Shown here: piece by piece, positions 22,801 through 31,800 of the stretch | Layout: each line of letters begins with the position of its first letter | Position numbering within the stretch: position 1 is the stretch's first letter | Assembly (NCBI GenBank): GCA_037951105.1 | Contig: JBAMJV010002065.1 | Span: 124,001 to 188,000 of the forward strand | Length of the DNA stretch: 64,000 bases | Reading direction: 5' to 3' | From: Echinarachnius parma | Lineage: Eukaryota > Echinodermata > Echinoidea > Clypeasteroida > Echinarachniidae | The notes under the pieces: model-generated | Told to the model about the DNA's origin: nothing | Seen by the model: the letters and a program-made list of their open reading frames with translations, nothing else | Databases searched by the model: none | Made by a program: the position numbers and the translations under genes

Positions 22801-25800
22801 ATTGCATATTTATGGTAATTTATGCAAATAAGGTCATAAAATTCATATTTCTACCCATAAATCATATATTATTCATAATTAAACATTGGTTTTCACTACA
22901 TATATTCTTTAGAGCATTTGGAATAATAATGCGACAACATTTTTTGGAAGAGCCAGGTTCTTCCTTATGTTTTCTATTGTTTTTATAATTTATTATGTAT
23001 ATTTTTTTTTTTTTAACTTATGTATTTTATTGTTTTTGTTTTTTATTTTATTTCTAACTATAATTCATCTATTTTGAACCCCAAAACAAACATAAAATGT
23101 AAACAAGACCAAATAACCAATGATATACTTCCTTTTTTACCAAAACTGATATTTCCATATGTTTTGTACACAAATCACGAAATTGAGCGATTTTCGGGAT
23201 GACATGCATAGACAAAAGGTCACGTGACTTCGTAACGGGAGGTCCAATTTCAAAATGTTTGTTTTAAAATATGCGCAAGACCCAAAAGAAAAAAGTCACC
23301 AAGCAGCGGCGCGTCATCTTACAGCGTTTTGGAGCAATCAAAACAATTGCGGAGAAGGGGGGGGGGGGGCATTATGCCCCCCCCTGGCCTTATTAGGGTT
23401 AAACAAATTCGTATTGGAGAGGTGTAATATGAATAAGGAATCAGTATTTGTTTCTCAATAGCGACCCTCTACTAATTACGTTATAAATAGCGACCCTGAT
23501 TTTGCATTATGAATAGCGATCATTTTCTTGGATAACGATTAGCGACCCCTCTATACAGTATAATTATGAACAATGACCCTTATGAATAGTGAATATGCGG
23601 TCTATAAATACAAAGCGAGTGGACCACAATTGACTGTACCTTGCACATGAACGATGAAATATTTCACATAGTCTCTCCTATGAAGGCGCGGTATTACTAC
23701 GCATCTGAATATGTACAGTCCTGTATTGTTCACGTTCGGGCTGTACTCCGCGCGTTCTTCTGTATGGTGAAGAACCTTTTGTTCCTCTCCTCTAAAAAAC
23801 TGTGCGCTTGCGAAATTGTGGCCAAAGCCGTGATCCTCGCAAGAAAGAAGTATCGACTTGTCCAGGCAGGTTTCTATCACAACAACGTTTTCTGGAGATA
23901 TTTGCAAATGAGGAAAACACATGTGAATAAGCGAATTGTGACATGAATGGATTAAAGTATTCATGAATGTTTACATCAAATTCATCTTTTACATCAATTT
24001 TCACCTTGTTGTTTGGCCTATGGATATAAAAGAATGCAATTGGTTTCGATTTCGCAAACGTCCCCTTATTTTGGGAGATATTATTTAATTAAAAAAGATG
24101 TCTGAATGATTTCCGATTGTAGTCGAAAGGAATTTAATATGTATAGTCCAATCGTTCATAGCATCTGAATTAGGATATTTCGTGTGATAGATCCAGGACA
24201 TTGCTTGTATGTACACCAAAATAATAGAAACCATTTAGTAGACTCTTTTAAAGATATTTTTTATATGATTGAAGAATGGATCATCACTTTTGGAAAAATC
24301 TTGAATATACCATTTAAAGATGACGTTACATGGGAAAATAATTAAAGTTAGAACACACATTTGATTAATAAAGGAAAACTTGTACTTTATTGATACTCAT
24401 TAACAAACATATATATACATCTATTAATTATGTGACTACTTGTTATTATAATTATTTACTTTAGTCTGATGTGCATTTTATTAAAAGAGTTACATTAAAT
24501 TGAAGTGTTGGTATATATACTATGTGTGAGAGTATATGTGTGGTGCATTAAAGGGGTAGTTCACTTTTGGTATAGAGGGCGCGACACAAAGTAATTTTTT
24601 TGTGAGAAAAACTGAGTGTAAGATTTGAAAGAGGGTACTATTTTAATGACAGAATAAACTTTATTTGACAAAAATCGGTTCAGAAACGGCTGAAAAATCA
24701 ATAAATATATTCGATCGGAATGTATCTGGGCCCCAGATTTATACGATGATTTTTAAAAATTGTTTTAAATTGCTTACACTTTTTCATCATATTTTTCATC
24801 TTTATTTAATCATTATTTCAACAAAACATCACATGCATAATTTTGTATGAAAAATGGTGGAAACCAAATGATTTTGTAGATAGCGCCATCTAGTGTTTAG
24901 TAGCTCTTTTTGAATGATAACAGGGTTTTTACTTAGTAATTTTCTATATATTTCGATAATGGTGGAGTTATAACTATTAGTCTGTAATATTATTGTGCAG
25001 GTTTTGGTTACTAAAGCTCAGCCTTACCAAAACTGTATTACCCCTTAAATTTGTTAGTTTTATGTTAAAGGACAATGAACTACATTTAAACTGTTGCTTT
25101 CATAGACTCTAAGATTTTATGAGGAACAATATTCGAACGTTAGACCATTATTCGGACGAGATGGCCCTTTTGTTATGTCCATGTATTAGTATTTCCTTGA
25201 TAAACATGGATAAACATGAACATAGCTGGCAACCAGCTGCTATTTCTCTCTGCATCACCAAAGGACATTCTTAAACTGTTCTTTTGAGAAAAATTGGTAA
25301 ACAGACGCATCCATTAATAATGAAACAAGACAACTGCAAACTTGGACACGGATAGTTTTTGTATGACTTTCGATAATAAGGTCGCGTTCGGTGAAGCGTG
25401 TATAACTATTCGATCATGGTGAAGTTATAACTTTTACTTTGTACCGTAAAAGCGCAGGTTTTGGTTACTAAAGTTAAGTTTGAGCAATACTTAACTATTC
25501 CTTTAATATATGTTTCAAATTGTGGATGTATAAGCTATTAAAATCCGGTTTCGATTTTTGTTTCACTCGCACTGTATAGTGCCTTATACTGTAGATTTTG
25601 TCAACAACGGATTTTCCGAGTTCATTGTCCTTTAAAAAATTAAATTTATTCTTATTCTAAAAGTTAATGCAAATCATAAAATCGTACCTTTGCGGGATTC
25701 CAATTTAAGCCGGGTTTCGTTCCCATATGTGCAGCCTAGGCATATTTCGATTCTTAAAAAAAGAACTGCGAAAAAGGAAACAAATAATATGTTAACAGTG

Positions 25801-26487
25801 CATATTTTCAAAAGAATGTTAAGATAAAGCATTATTTGACTATGTATATTGCGGACGGGTCTATATTTTTCTTTTAAAAACTAATATTGTTTATGTGTAC
25901 TTCATGATACTACAACGGGTGAAATAATCATAATTGTATACTGCTTGAAATAATATGTTCGTAAAGTGTTGATCACATTTTTCTGCCGTGCGCTGCCGAA
26001 ATTGTGGTTTTCGGGGGGTGGGGGGGGGGGGGGGGTGTTCGACATATTACATTGATCAGGCCATTCGGTTGTATACAATCTCATTCAGCGGATTTGAATT
26101 TCTATATGATTTGAAACGTCTAATTTACGATTCATTAAATTTCAGTGTAACAAATTGCCTAGTAAAGCTGTTATTTCAGAAATTATTACAAAAAATACCG
26201 TTAATATAGTTCTTTCATTGCTCATGTTGAGTTCGTGCTTTCTTTATGATTCCAATAGTATCATTACATGCCATCAAAATGATTGATGTGTGCGCTATTC
26301 ACATATCAACATTTTACTATTCTTTTTAGAGTGTTTAGTTATGACTTGACAAACAGTCCTGCATCTTCTTAGTTTGAACGTATGGCCATTTGCTTCGGAA
26401 ACAATCCATGTAAAAAGCAATATATAAACATAGTCCATACTTACCAAACTGGAAACATAATAGCAGCATGATTTCTAAGGACGCCAT
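10822..26487 (-). CDS. Ig-CCP transmembrane receptor with ITIM-like tail (six exons)
   Basis: Joining 26487-26445, 25765-25688, 23891-23640, 21125-20928, 11467-11325 and 10881-10822 gives 774 nt, an open frame of 257 residues. All junctions are GT-AG; junctions 1-4 are phase 1 and the last is phase 0. The predicted protein has a signal peptide (about residues 1-20), an Ig-like domain (41-124, Cys58 and Cys104), a six-cysteine selectin-type CCP/sushi domain (125-190), a membrane helix (about 210-235) and a 19-residue tail with SSYVYL, which fits the S/I/V/L-x-Y-x-x-L/I/V ITIM pattern. Ig plus CCP plus ITIM suggests a small surface receptor that could recruit SH2 phosphatases when phosphorylated; that role is inferred. 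The gene runs head to head with the receptor at 28821. A Tx1-like LINE fills the intron before the membrane exon. Extra exons may be missing from this model. Confidence 0.62.
11325..11467 (-). CDS. Minus-strand receptor, membrane-helix exon
   Basis: Acceptor CACATCCAG and donor AAG-GTAAGC frame 143 nt, entering in phase 1 and leaving in phase 0. The peptide has a short extracellular stalk with an N-x-T glycosylation site (NVT), then a hydrophobic stretch from PIAVVFFAGL to FAIFLAWF followed by a basic stop. This reads as a single membrane span. Confidence 0.65.
11468..11727. other. Intron sequence
   Basis: Intron of the minus-strand receptor between its membrane exon and the LINE. Nothing else is recognisable. 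Confidence 0.5.
11728..11771. repeat. (GAA)n microsatellite at LINE 3' end
   Basis: A run of mostly AAG/GAA triplets touches the 3' end of the minus-strand LINE. On the LINE's own strand this is (TTC)n. A much longer tract of the same triplet lies at the other end (18763-19083), so the LINE sits inside the microsatellite. Confidence 0.9.
15305..15552. mobile_element. Short repeat with telomeric units inserted in the LINE endonuclease
   Basis: The first 115 bp match 54287-54480 (CACCCGATTCACAAAAAGC...GTACAGTGATCCTATC). Next comes a run of CCCTAA-type units at about 15419-15452, then AGTACCTCGTCACCCAGGTG and GTACTTTTTTGTCATCCCTTC. The last segment mirrors GAAGGGATGAC near the start, so the ends fold back. 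It interrupts the endonuclease between SSALYD and WRRMHPEEW. Confidence 0.75.
15419..15452. repeat. Interstitial telomere-type repeat (CCCTAA)n
   Basis: Five to six units of CCCTAAC with one variant CCTAAAC. The motif equals the TTAGGG telomere repeat used by echinoderms, vertebrates and many lophotrochozoans. Confidence 0.85.
16120..17135. other. Spacer between LINE ORF1 and ORF2
   Basis: About 1 kb with no open frame that continues either LINE protein. ORF1-ORF2 gaps in related elements are usually much shorter, so part of this may be a later insertion, perhaps the GC-richer block at 16790-17040. I see no clear ends. Confidence 0.35.
17136..18579 (-). pseudogene. LINE ORF1: RNA-binding zinc-knuckle protein, broken
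   Basis: The N-terminal piece (18579 to about 18040) contains IPIHSYVRSF...STSRISNNRIAIYL, like an RNA-binding fold of Tx1-type ORF1. A 19-bp G run (18017-18035) then breaks the frame. After it come ANYRIFHVFVSTEAVRC and the knuckle CFECGEVGHVSRVC (C-x2-C-x4-H-x4-C), a proline- and serine-rich region, and a C-terminus ending at the TAG at 17136. A stop near 17255 breaks the last part. Confidence 0.75.
18763..19083. repeat. (AAG)n/(CTT)n microsatellite, about 320 bp
   Basis: Almost pure AAG triplets with a few AAAAG and AGAG interruptions. It borders the 5' end of the LINE. The long Lys/Arg, Ser, Leu and Phe open frames across it are artefacts of the triplet repeat. Confidence 0.98.
19084..19517. 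other. Intron sequence
   Basis: Intron of the minus-strand receptor; short frames only, nothing recognisable. Confidence 0.4.
19518..19665 (-). pseudogene. Decayed CCP exon
   Basis: Read on the minus strand, it aligns with the intact CCP exon at 20928-21125. GPSFTVCLTN then a stop and SPIFD matches GPPYAVCLTN...SPLPTC, and VPILYKASEADL matches VPNFEARGSANL. About 40 bp around GTTAGTGAGGCAGAC are highly similar. It has in-frame stops and lost cysteines, and its former donor is TG-TAG rather than GT. It looks like a duplicated CCP exon that has died. Confidence 0.45.
19785..20062 (+). mobile_element. CR1/L2-type LINE fragment, 5' part
   Basis: The plus strand reads as RLKNSAVRLVVRAKKHEHV... 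IGSL, then PKYLHSLLKVYRPAKN and SKSLLSMSN with stops in frame. This is the C-terminal region that follows the reverse transcriptase in CR1/L2-type LINEs (the RAARL...H...P.L..L.WLP pattern). An inverted-repeat element at 20063 interrupts it, and it resumes at 20603. Confidence 0.6.
20063..20602. mobile_element. Inverted-repeat element (ACAGGGTGGCCC ends), long copy
   Basis: About 540 bp and almost entirely palindromic. It starts TACAGGGTGGCCCCCAAAAA and ends with GAAGTGCCCCGTTCCGTTTTTT followed by an oligo-G run. Its centre (CAGCTGAATGCACACTAACAATGGCG) recurs in the copy at 36771-37013, and its left part recurs at 56923-57110. It splits a LINE fragment, which dates the insertion after that LINE. 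Non-coding. Confidence 0.8.
20603..20845 (+). mobile_element. CR1/L2-type LINE fragment, 3' part and tail
   Basis: Resumes with NKLLENIKQLETIEKFRTSQKHTYF then a stop, the usual LINE end pattern (SLP..I....SL..FK..LK..LF). A 3' UTR follows, ending GATTTGCGCTTCATAATAACTATCATTATT, like L2/CR1 tails. Confidence 0.6.
20928..21125 (-). CDS. Minus-strand receptor, CCP/sushi exon
   Basis: Acceptor TTTTCGTTCCGTAG and donor CATG-GTATGT enclose 198 nt, phase 1 at both ends, the usual layout for a CCP exon. Cysteines: C128, then AEC, GTSCSLHC, YAVC and LPTC. The GTSCSLHCQGG block resembles the selectin-type CCP core (G-S-x-C-x-x-x-C-x-x-G). The expected tryptophan before the last cysteine is replaced. 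CCP domains bind proteins or glycans outside the cell. Confidence 0.68.
21323..21952 (-). mobile_element. MITE family M1, inverted copy plus remnant
   Basis: Starts AAAGGGATATTTTAG and reaches CCCTCTTTACCAAAACTCAACTATCC at 21617, the M1 family in inverted orientation. A second M1 end lies at about 21815-21952 (ATCAAATAAAATTTAG...TACCAAAACTCAACTA). It lies in the intron upstream of the CCP exon. Confidence 0.6.
21952..22200 (-). repeat. Dispersed repeat B, inverted copy
   Basis: Read on the minus strand it ends GGATTTTACAG...CTTAGGGAAC...GGACAATGTTACTAAATCCC and begins TGTCATATAACCGTGTAATGAGC, matching 9241-9506. Confidence 0.55.
22218..23091. other. Intron sequence, AT-rich
   Basis: A 15-bp C run near 22218-22233 is followed by AT-rich sequence with short frames only. 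No repeat family or exon is recognised. Confidence 0.4.
23092..23402. repeat. Dispersed repeat A, copy 2
   Basis: Near-identical to 1-311, including the oligo-G run and the TTATTAGGGTT end. It is the complete copy in this window and lies in the intron before the CCP exon of the minus-strand gene. Confidence 0.85.
23458..23592. repeat. Degenerate tandem repeat, TAGCGACCCT units
   Basis: Five or so diverged units of about 25-28 bp built on AATAGCGACCCTCT and ATTATGAA. They lie just downstream (minus strand) of the Ig exon donor. Confidence 0.6.
23640..23891 (-). CDS. Minus-strand receptor, Ig-like exon
   Basis: Acceptor ATTTGCAAATATCTCCAG and donor CAAG-GTACAG enclose 252 nt, phase 1 at both ends. 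The first Ig cysteine is in SILLSC (Cys58) and the second in NNTGLYIFRC (Cys104), the D/N-x-G-x-Y-x-C pattern of Ig strand F. The core tryptophan is missing (AQFFRG at its place). Usual Ig exons are longer, so this is a short, diverged domain. Confidence 0.62.
23892..24549. other. Intron sequence
   Basis: AT-rich; no exon or repeat family recognised. Confidence 0.4.
24550..25046 (+). mobile_element. MITE family M1, full copy
   Basis: Starts AAAGGGGTAGTTCACTTTTGGTA and ends TACCAAAACTGTATTACCCCTT. It shares ACAGAATAAACTTTATTTGA and AATCGGTTCAGAAACGGCTG with the other M1 copies. It lies in the intron between exons 2 and 3 of the minus-strand gene. Confidence 0.85.
25413..25506 (+). mobile_element. 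MITE family M1, right-end fragment
   Basis: Carries only the right end: GAAGTTATAACTTTTACTTTGTA, GCAGGTTTTGGTTACTAAAG, then CTTAACTATTCCTTTAA. Confidence 0.65.
25688..25765 (-). CDS. Minus-strand receptor, second coding exon
   Basis: A strong pyrimidine-rich acceptor (TTTGTTTCCTTTTTCGCAG) and donor AAAG-GTACGA enclose 78 nt, phase 1 at both ends. With exon 1 it completes the hydrophobic signal-peptide core (V-LFL after the split codon) and runs into the first residues of the mature protein, including an N-x-T site (NET). Confidence 0.6.
26012..26034. repeat. Oligo-G run
   Basis: [29 protein letters not shown] run; both strands give short glycine or proline frames that are artefacts. Confidence 0.9.
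26445..26487 (-). CDS. Minus-strand receptor, first coding exon (signal peptide)
   Basis: ATGGCG opens MASLEIMLLLCFQF, a hydrophobic signal-peptide start, and the donor TTTG-GTAAGT leaves in phase 1, matching the next exon. An ATG 16 bases upstream is in another frame and gives no hydrophobic core, so this start is preferred. The 5' UTR and promoter are not defined; I see no TATA box nearby. Confidence 0.6.
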
Positions 26488-26919
26488 ATAGAGATCTTCC
26501 ACTCATATTCAGACGCTGCCAATTTCGAGAAAGGTAATGGTTTTAAGAGGTATGATTTTCATAATTTGACTAATCCATGTTTAAAATCGCAAAAAACACA
26601 CAAACAGAGAATGGCTGAAAACACAATATCCAGTATAGATTTGTATGCTAAAAAAGTAGAACCTCGTCTGTTTATAATTTTGATGAGGTGACAAAACTAG
26701 TTCCATTCATGCCACGTTGACAACTCAACATATCTGCCGTAAATCAGCAACGTCATGTCTACGTAATGGGGGAAGTCCCGCCCAATGCCCGTGTATTATA
26801 TATTCCATGTTCGGTGCATAATATTACCTACGATTGCCATGCAGATTATAGCCAGCGGTTAACTGGATGGAAACGTAATCTTTGCACGTCCTACCATGGC
26901 GTAAACAAGATTTTTTTTT

Positions 26920-27250
26920 AAAGGGGGGGGGGGGGGGGGGGGCTGGGGAGGGTATCAGATCCCCTTAAATGTACTAAAATTGTCGAGAGGGACGGTGACG
27001 GTGACATTTTTTAGAGGGGGCTGTCGGTAGAGATTTTTCGAAGACGAGTCCGACATCCTTCAACAATTTTCGAGGCTAAGAACGAGATCCGTAAACAAAT
27101 TTCAAGGCCAATCGACACCAAGGACACTTGGTTTTCGGGGGCCACGACCATTGGTTATGATGGTCGAGACCACTAAAAATTGGCATCGAGACCACATACA
27201 TTTTGTACAGAGGGGGCAGGGGTTTAACCCCCCCCCCCCCAACTCCCCCT
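26920..27250. repeat. Repeat F6 (TTTTCGAGGCCGAGACC units) with G and C runs
   Basis: Begins with a G run and ends with a C run. It contains diverged copies of CCTTCAACAATTTTCGAGGC and the phrase CCATTGGTTATGATGGTCGAGACCACT, which recurs at 44583-44620. Non-coding. Confidence 0.7.
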
Positions 27251-28514
27251 CCCCTGGCGTCCTGTGTTGCATAGATCTACACTCCGAATTCATATTTGAC
27301 GGTCTGACTCGAGTACTCCAAGCATCATGTTATGAATTTCCTGATCTCCGACCACAATTATTTTCATTGCAGCATTATGCATGTGTTTTGGAGTAATTAG
27401 ATCATTTAGCGATAATCTAAACGTCATTCATTTATCACGCAGTGATTGTCCCGGGTGACACGACGTAGATGGGTTACTCTTATATCTAGCGCACAGACAT
27501 AATGATATATATATATATATATACCATCTAGCTAATCTATGCACCATGGGTTCTTCAGAAAACATTATTGTAAAAAGAAGGTCATGTGTACAAACAATAC
27601 CACTATCTCGGCACAATTGGTTAAATACTGTGTCTGCAGTGATCCTGCTCTCCTAGTGAAGAGATTTAACTTTACACCAGAAAAATGGTCCTTTTATTTG
27701 ATTATGAGGGTCCTTCTTGTAAAAGTTACCATAACTTTAAAGGGCAAATTCCACGGTAACGGAATGAAATTAAATGAAATTAAATCAAATGATTCCAGGA
27801 TCCTGCTTATGATTCATCATTGTAAATTACATTTCTGAGACTCTTGGTGGGACACCTTTGATTTCCTATTTTTTATTTTTGTTTTGTTACATTACGTTTA
27901 TTAGATATGGACACAAACAAATATGTCTATTGGTATATTAATTACAAAAAAGTTAATTGCTTCACTGTTCGGTAACGGAAGGACAGTAACGAAAGGACAG
28001 AGTTGTGTATTCATTACAAATATACTTTAGGGCTCTCAAAAGACTGAATTTTTAATTTGAACACATATTGTGATATTCAATCATCCAATTTGGTACCTTA
28101 AAACAGAAAAATACTAGAAAGGAATGCAAAAAATGAAAAAATCTAGAAATAGGCACTGTGTAGTCCCATGTATATAGGTTCATGTATGGTGTCTGTTTCT
28201 CCTATCAGGAGACGCCCGCTATTTTTTGTATCATCATGTAAACTGAAAAAAATGAAATGTCGGGGCTAACGTATGATACACCTGTTTATTAAAATTAAGC
28301 ACAGTATTCTGGCAGAGTAATATAAGGTGATCATATTTTTGGATTACATACACTTATGTATGTCCTTTAGATTGGCATTGAAAGTTAACGTTTACGCTTT
28401 ATTTTTCACTAGTCTGACTTTTCAATTGTGCCGAGATAGTGGTTTTGAAATAACGACAGATAAGGAATATGACATTTCTTATCAGAACATAAAGGGCCCT
28501 GAGTGGAATTACCG

Positions 28515-28561
28515 GGCACGGTTGCTTAGCGGTTAGAGTGTCTCTCTCATGCATGAGAGAT
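28515..28561 (+). repeat. Possible tRNA-like SINE head
   Basis: GGCACGGTTGCTTAGCGGTTAGAGTG resembles a Pol III A box in a tRNA-like head, and CTCTCTCATGCATGAGAG could be an anticodon stem. No B box or body follows, so it is a fragment at best. Confidence 0.25.
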
Positions 28562-28682
28562 GTCATACTATACTAAATGCCTGAAAATGGAACATAATGC
28601 CTTTTAACAACCAGCCTTCCACGTTCTTGATAAATCGTCCCTTCAAAACACTCAGTATAATTTAATACTCAAACGCCTATTG

Positions 28683-28690
28683 TATAAATA
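28683..28690 (+). promoter_or_regulatory. Candidate TATA box for the plus-strand receptor
   Basis: TATAAATA lies 131 bp before the ATG at 28821. Spacing would suit a transcription start near 28715. Alternatively, TTTCTCTAG at 28764-28772 could be the acceptor of a 5' UTR intron. Confidence 0.35.
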
Positions 28691-28820
28691 TAGTTATATT
28701 GATGTTGTATCGCAAGTTTCGGTCTGTTCATGAATCTTGTTTTCAGTCTCTCCTTGTTTCTCTAGTTGGAGACATCACTAGATTATAACCTGTGCCATTT
28801 CGGTTGTCAGGTCTTGCAAC

Positions 28821-28881
28821 ATGGCTCTTAATCTGATTATCTTATTCATGTTACTGGTCAAATGGTGCTTTATAATTGTAG
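28821..28881 (+). CDS. Plus-strand receptor exon 1 (signal peptide)
   Basis: [20 protein letters not shown] is a hydrophobic leader. Donor GTAAGT, phase 1. Confidence 0.8.
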
Positions 28882-31800
28882 GTAAGTGTTCATCATTACA
28901 AAGGTTATTATTATTATTGTTTTTTACTTGTGTACATGTAATCAGTTTTTATCATATTTCATGGAAGATTTCATCATAGTTGTGTTACTAGGGGTAATTT
29001 AAGGCCTAGCTCTCACCATCAGAAAAAATTCTGGATTTGAATACACACTTGTAACTTATTAGTTGTTACACATATTGACTCTCTCGGTAAAGCACATACC
29101 CCATCTTAGATCCCTAAGAGGTAATATCTTACATGATCATGTCTAGCTATCTTTTAGAAACATGTCAGACATTAATTGATATATAATTAAACGATATTGA
29201 ACCCTATAGGTTCACAATATGTGAGGCTTGTTGTCAATGAGACTCTGCAGTATGGGACAGCATCTCTGCAATGCTCGTGCGATCTGAACGACCAAAAGGG
29301 TGAAAGAATCATCTCCTTAATCTGGACAACCGTCCAAACATCATCTTCGGTTGGGGACATGGAGGATGAACCCAATTCTTCAGACGGTCTCTTTTGGCGA
29401 TATTCATGCACTCTTACGGAGGGATGTGCCGGCCCCGCCGATGCTGAAGGAGAGATGTTCCAGAGATACACCTTTGAAGTGTCCCCAGCAGATGATACTA
29501 TCCAGGCAACGATGGATGTGAGAAACGTGACGTTGGACGACGAGGGCGTGTACCGATGCGCGATTAGAACCAACCTACGAGGGCAGGTGGAGGCGGACAA
29601 GTTTCTATCAGTTGCAGGTCAGATTTAAATGCAGTTTGTTAACTATTTTAACAGACATTCGCCATGTTTATAATTATTTATATAGTATTTCTTGCCTAGA
29701 GAAAATAAAAGAGGTAATAAATGTACCTTTTGGTTTTGTTAATGTCTTCTCAGTAGAGTCCAGGGGGTGAATTCTGAAAACGACGTTAAGCTGAAATGTA
29801 CTGTATCTACGTCATATCTACGTCACTAAAATATTACATTGTACTTAAGGAATAGCGATTTGCTAAAATATATTTTAGTGACGTAGATATGACGTAGATA
29901 AAACAAATTTTTACTTCAGAATACACCCCCAGATAAGAAAATTCCAGTCTGCACTATCCACCTATAGGAGTTATAATGTTTTATTATTAATAGTAAAATA
30001 CTTATCTAAAACATGTTAGCCCCTGTGTGGGTCTAAGAGACACATCAAGCAAATGTAACGCATTTCAATTTATTTTTCAATTTCAAAGAAGATATTACAA
30101 GATAGGCTTCAAAATTGTAATGTGGCGCCACGATTGGAAGAATATGAACACAGCTGCAACGTTACAATAACAAAAAAAAAACCTGGCTTAAATTAATATA
30201 ATTAACATAACATAGCCACATGGTGATTAACGTTTGGGTAAATAATTAACATATCAATCTCGTTAAAATGTTCAGTGCCTCCTGGATCCCTTGTGGTAAC
30301 CAAAGCAATGGGCGCGAATACAACCCAGGAAATACATCCCAACAGAACCTTGACGATTGCAGAGGGACAGAACGTGACCCTTACCTGTTCCACAGGGGCG
30401 TACGCAAAGCCATCTGTGAATCTTTCGTGGGTGTGCAATGACGTTTTCTGCTCGCATGGCGAGATTCTGATAGGACCATTGAAGATCAGCCGGAGTTCCG
30501 AAGACGACAGACTTTCCATTTCGTCCAGGAATATTTCCTTCACTGCACGGCACATGGATAATGGGAGGACGTTATCGTGCTTGTCTATAACTGACCCAGC
30601 ATCCTTCAGACTACGAACATCAGTTTATCTTGTGGTAGTAGGTAAGTTTAAGACGTAGCACTATATATGTTGGGTTTTTTTTTCTTAAGTTTAGTAAAAG
30701 ATAACCCTCTTTTCTAGATATTGGAACAACGGATAGGACTGTTTATTTGAAATTTGAATCGCTAAATCCGAACGACATATAATGATAGTTTGTCTCTTTT
30801 GTACTAAATGTATCGGTGTAATAGTTAGCCGGATGTTCATGATAGTTACGGACAGTGTAAGTACATTTTTAATTTATGATAGAGCCATACGCGTAAGTGT
30901 TGAACTACGTGAATGTAAACAGTCGCCCTGATTGTCATGCTGATTAACATTATATCATTGTGTTATCATTTATATTTGAACAGACTGCCCAACCACCGTC
31001 GCCATACCATCATGCCCTTCAGTCTTGGCCGGGTTAAACCTGACCATCATCTGCATCGCTGACATCCCATCTGACCTCGCACTAGAAAGTGATGTCAAGA
31101 TATCCTCAAGAAGAAGTTCCACAGAGGACAAGACATCTTATCTTGCCAGGACATTCCAGGCAGAAACCTCTGATCAAGGAACCGTCTTCAGATGTTGCGC
31201 CAGGGAAAGAGTGGCTTGTCCAGAAGTGTGCTCAGGATCCTGCACTTTGGACGTGTTTTGTAAGAACCACAAGCATGTTTTGTGTATGTGTTGGTTTTGT
31301 GCAGGTGTGAAATAAACTACTGAGCCATGGGTTCATTATAATCATTGGTTTTACAGGCAAATGGCTTGTTTAACATGGCGGTAAATTCCTGAAGTCAATC
31401 TCTGATGCGTGCATATGATGAAGGTAGTGATGATTACAATTGATGAACATATCTATCCAATTGTAAGATGATGTTGATAAAGAGCTGGATAGAAAACATA
31501 ATCACATGAAAACCATGACAATGGTTGTGCCATACATGTTGATAAATGCAAATGTTTCATTCTGTAATGCATCGTCATCATTGTGTTTGTAGTTTGAGAA
31601 ATGCTTGTTTGGTTGCAATTTTCAAGATTTAAATTCGAATTCCCCTCATTTCCTTTCACAGTTCCACCAAACATTACTACGAGGAGATTTCGAAATATCA
31701 GCGCAAATGAGGGGATTCGACTTCGCCTTCGCTGTCGGGCACATGGAAACCCGCCACCGTCTGTAACCTGGTTTGGCCCGAATGACGCTCTCATCGACCG

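Larger units (their letters stand above)
26488..28682. other. Region between the two head-to-head receptor genes
   Basis: About 2.2 kb between divergent genes. It holds a long G run (26923-26942), a repeat-F6 segment (26920-27250), a (TA)n stretch (27504-27522) and AT-rich sequence. No convincing shared promoter motif is visible. Confidence 0.5.

Noticed and set aside
28515..28561. tRNA gene
   Set aside because: An A-box-like stretch only; no B box, acceptor stem or complete cloverleaf.
29187..29600. 137-codon minus-strand frame over Ig exon 1
   Set aside because: It is antisense to an exon with clear Ig motifs and splice sites on the plus strand.
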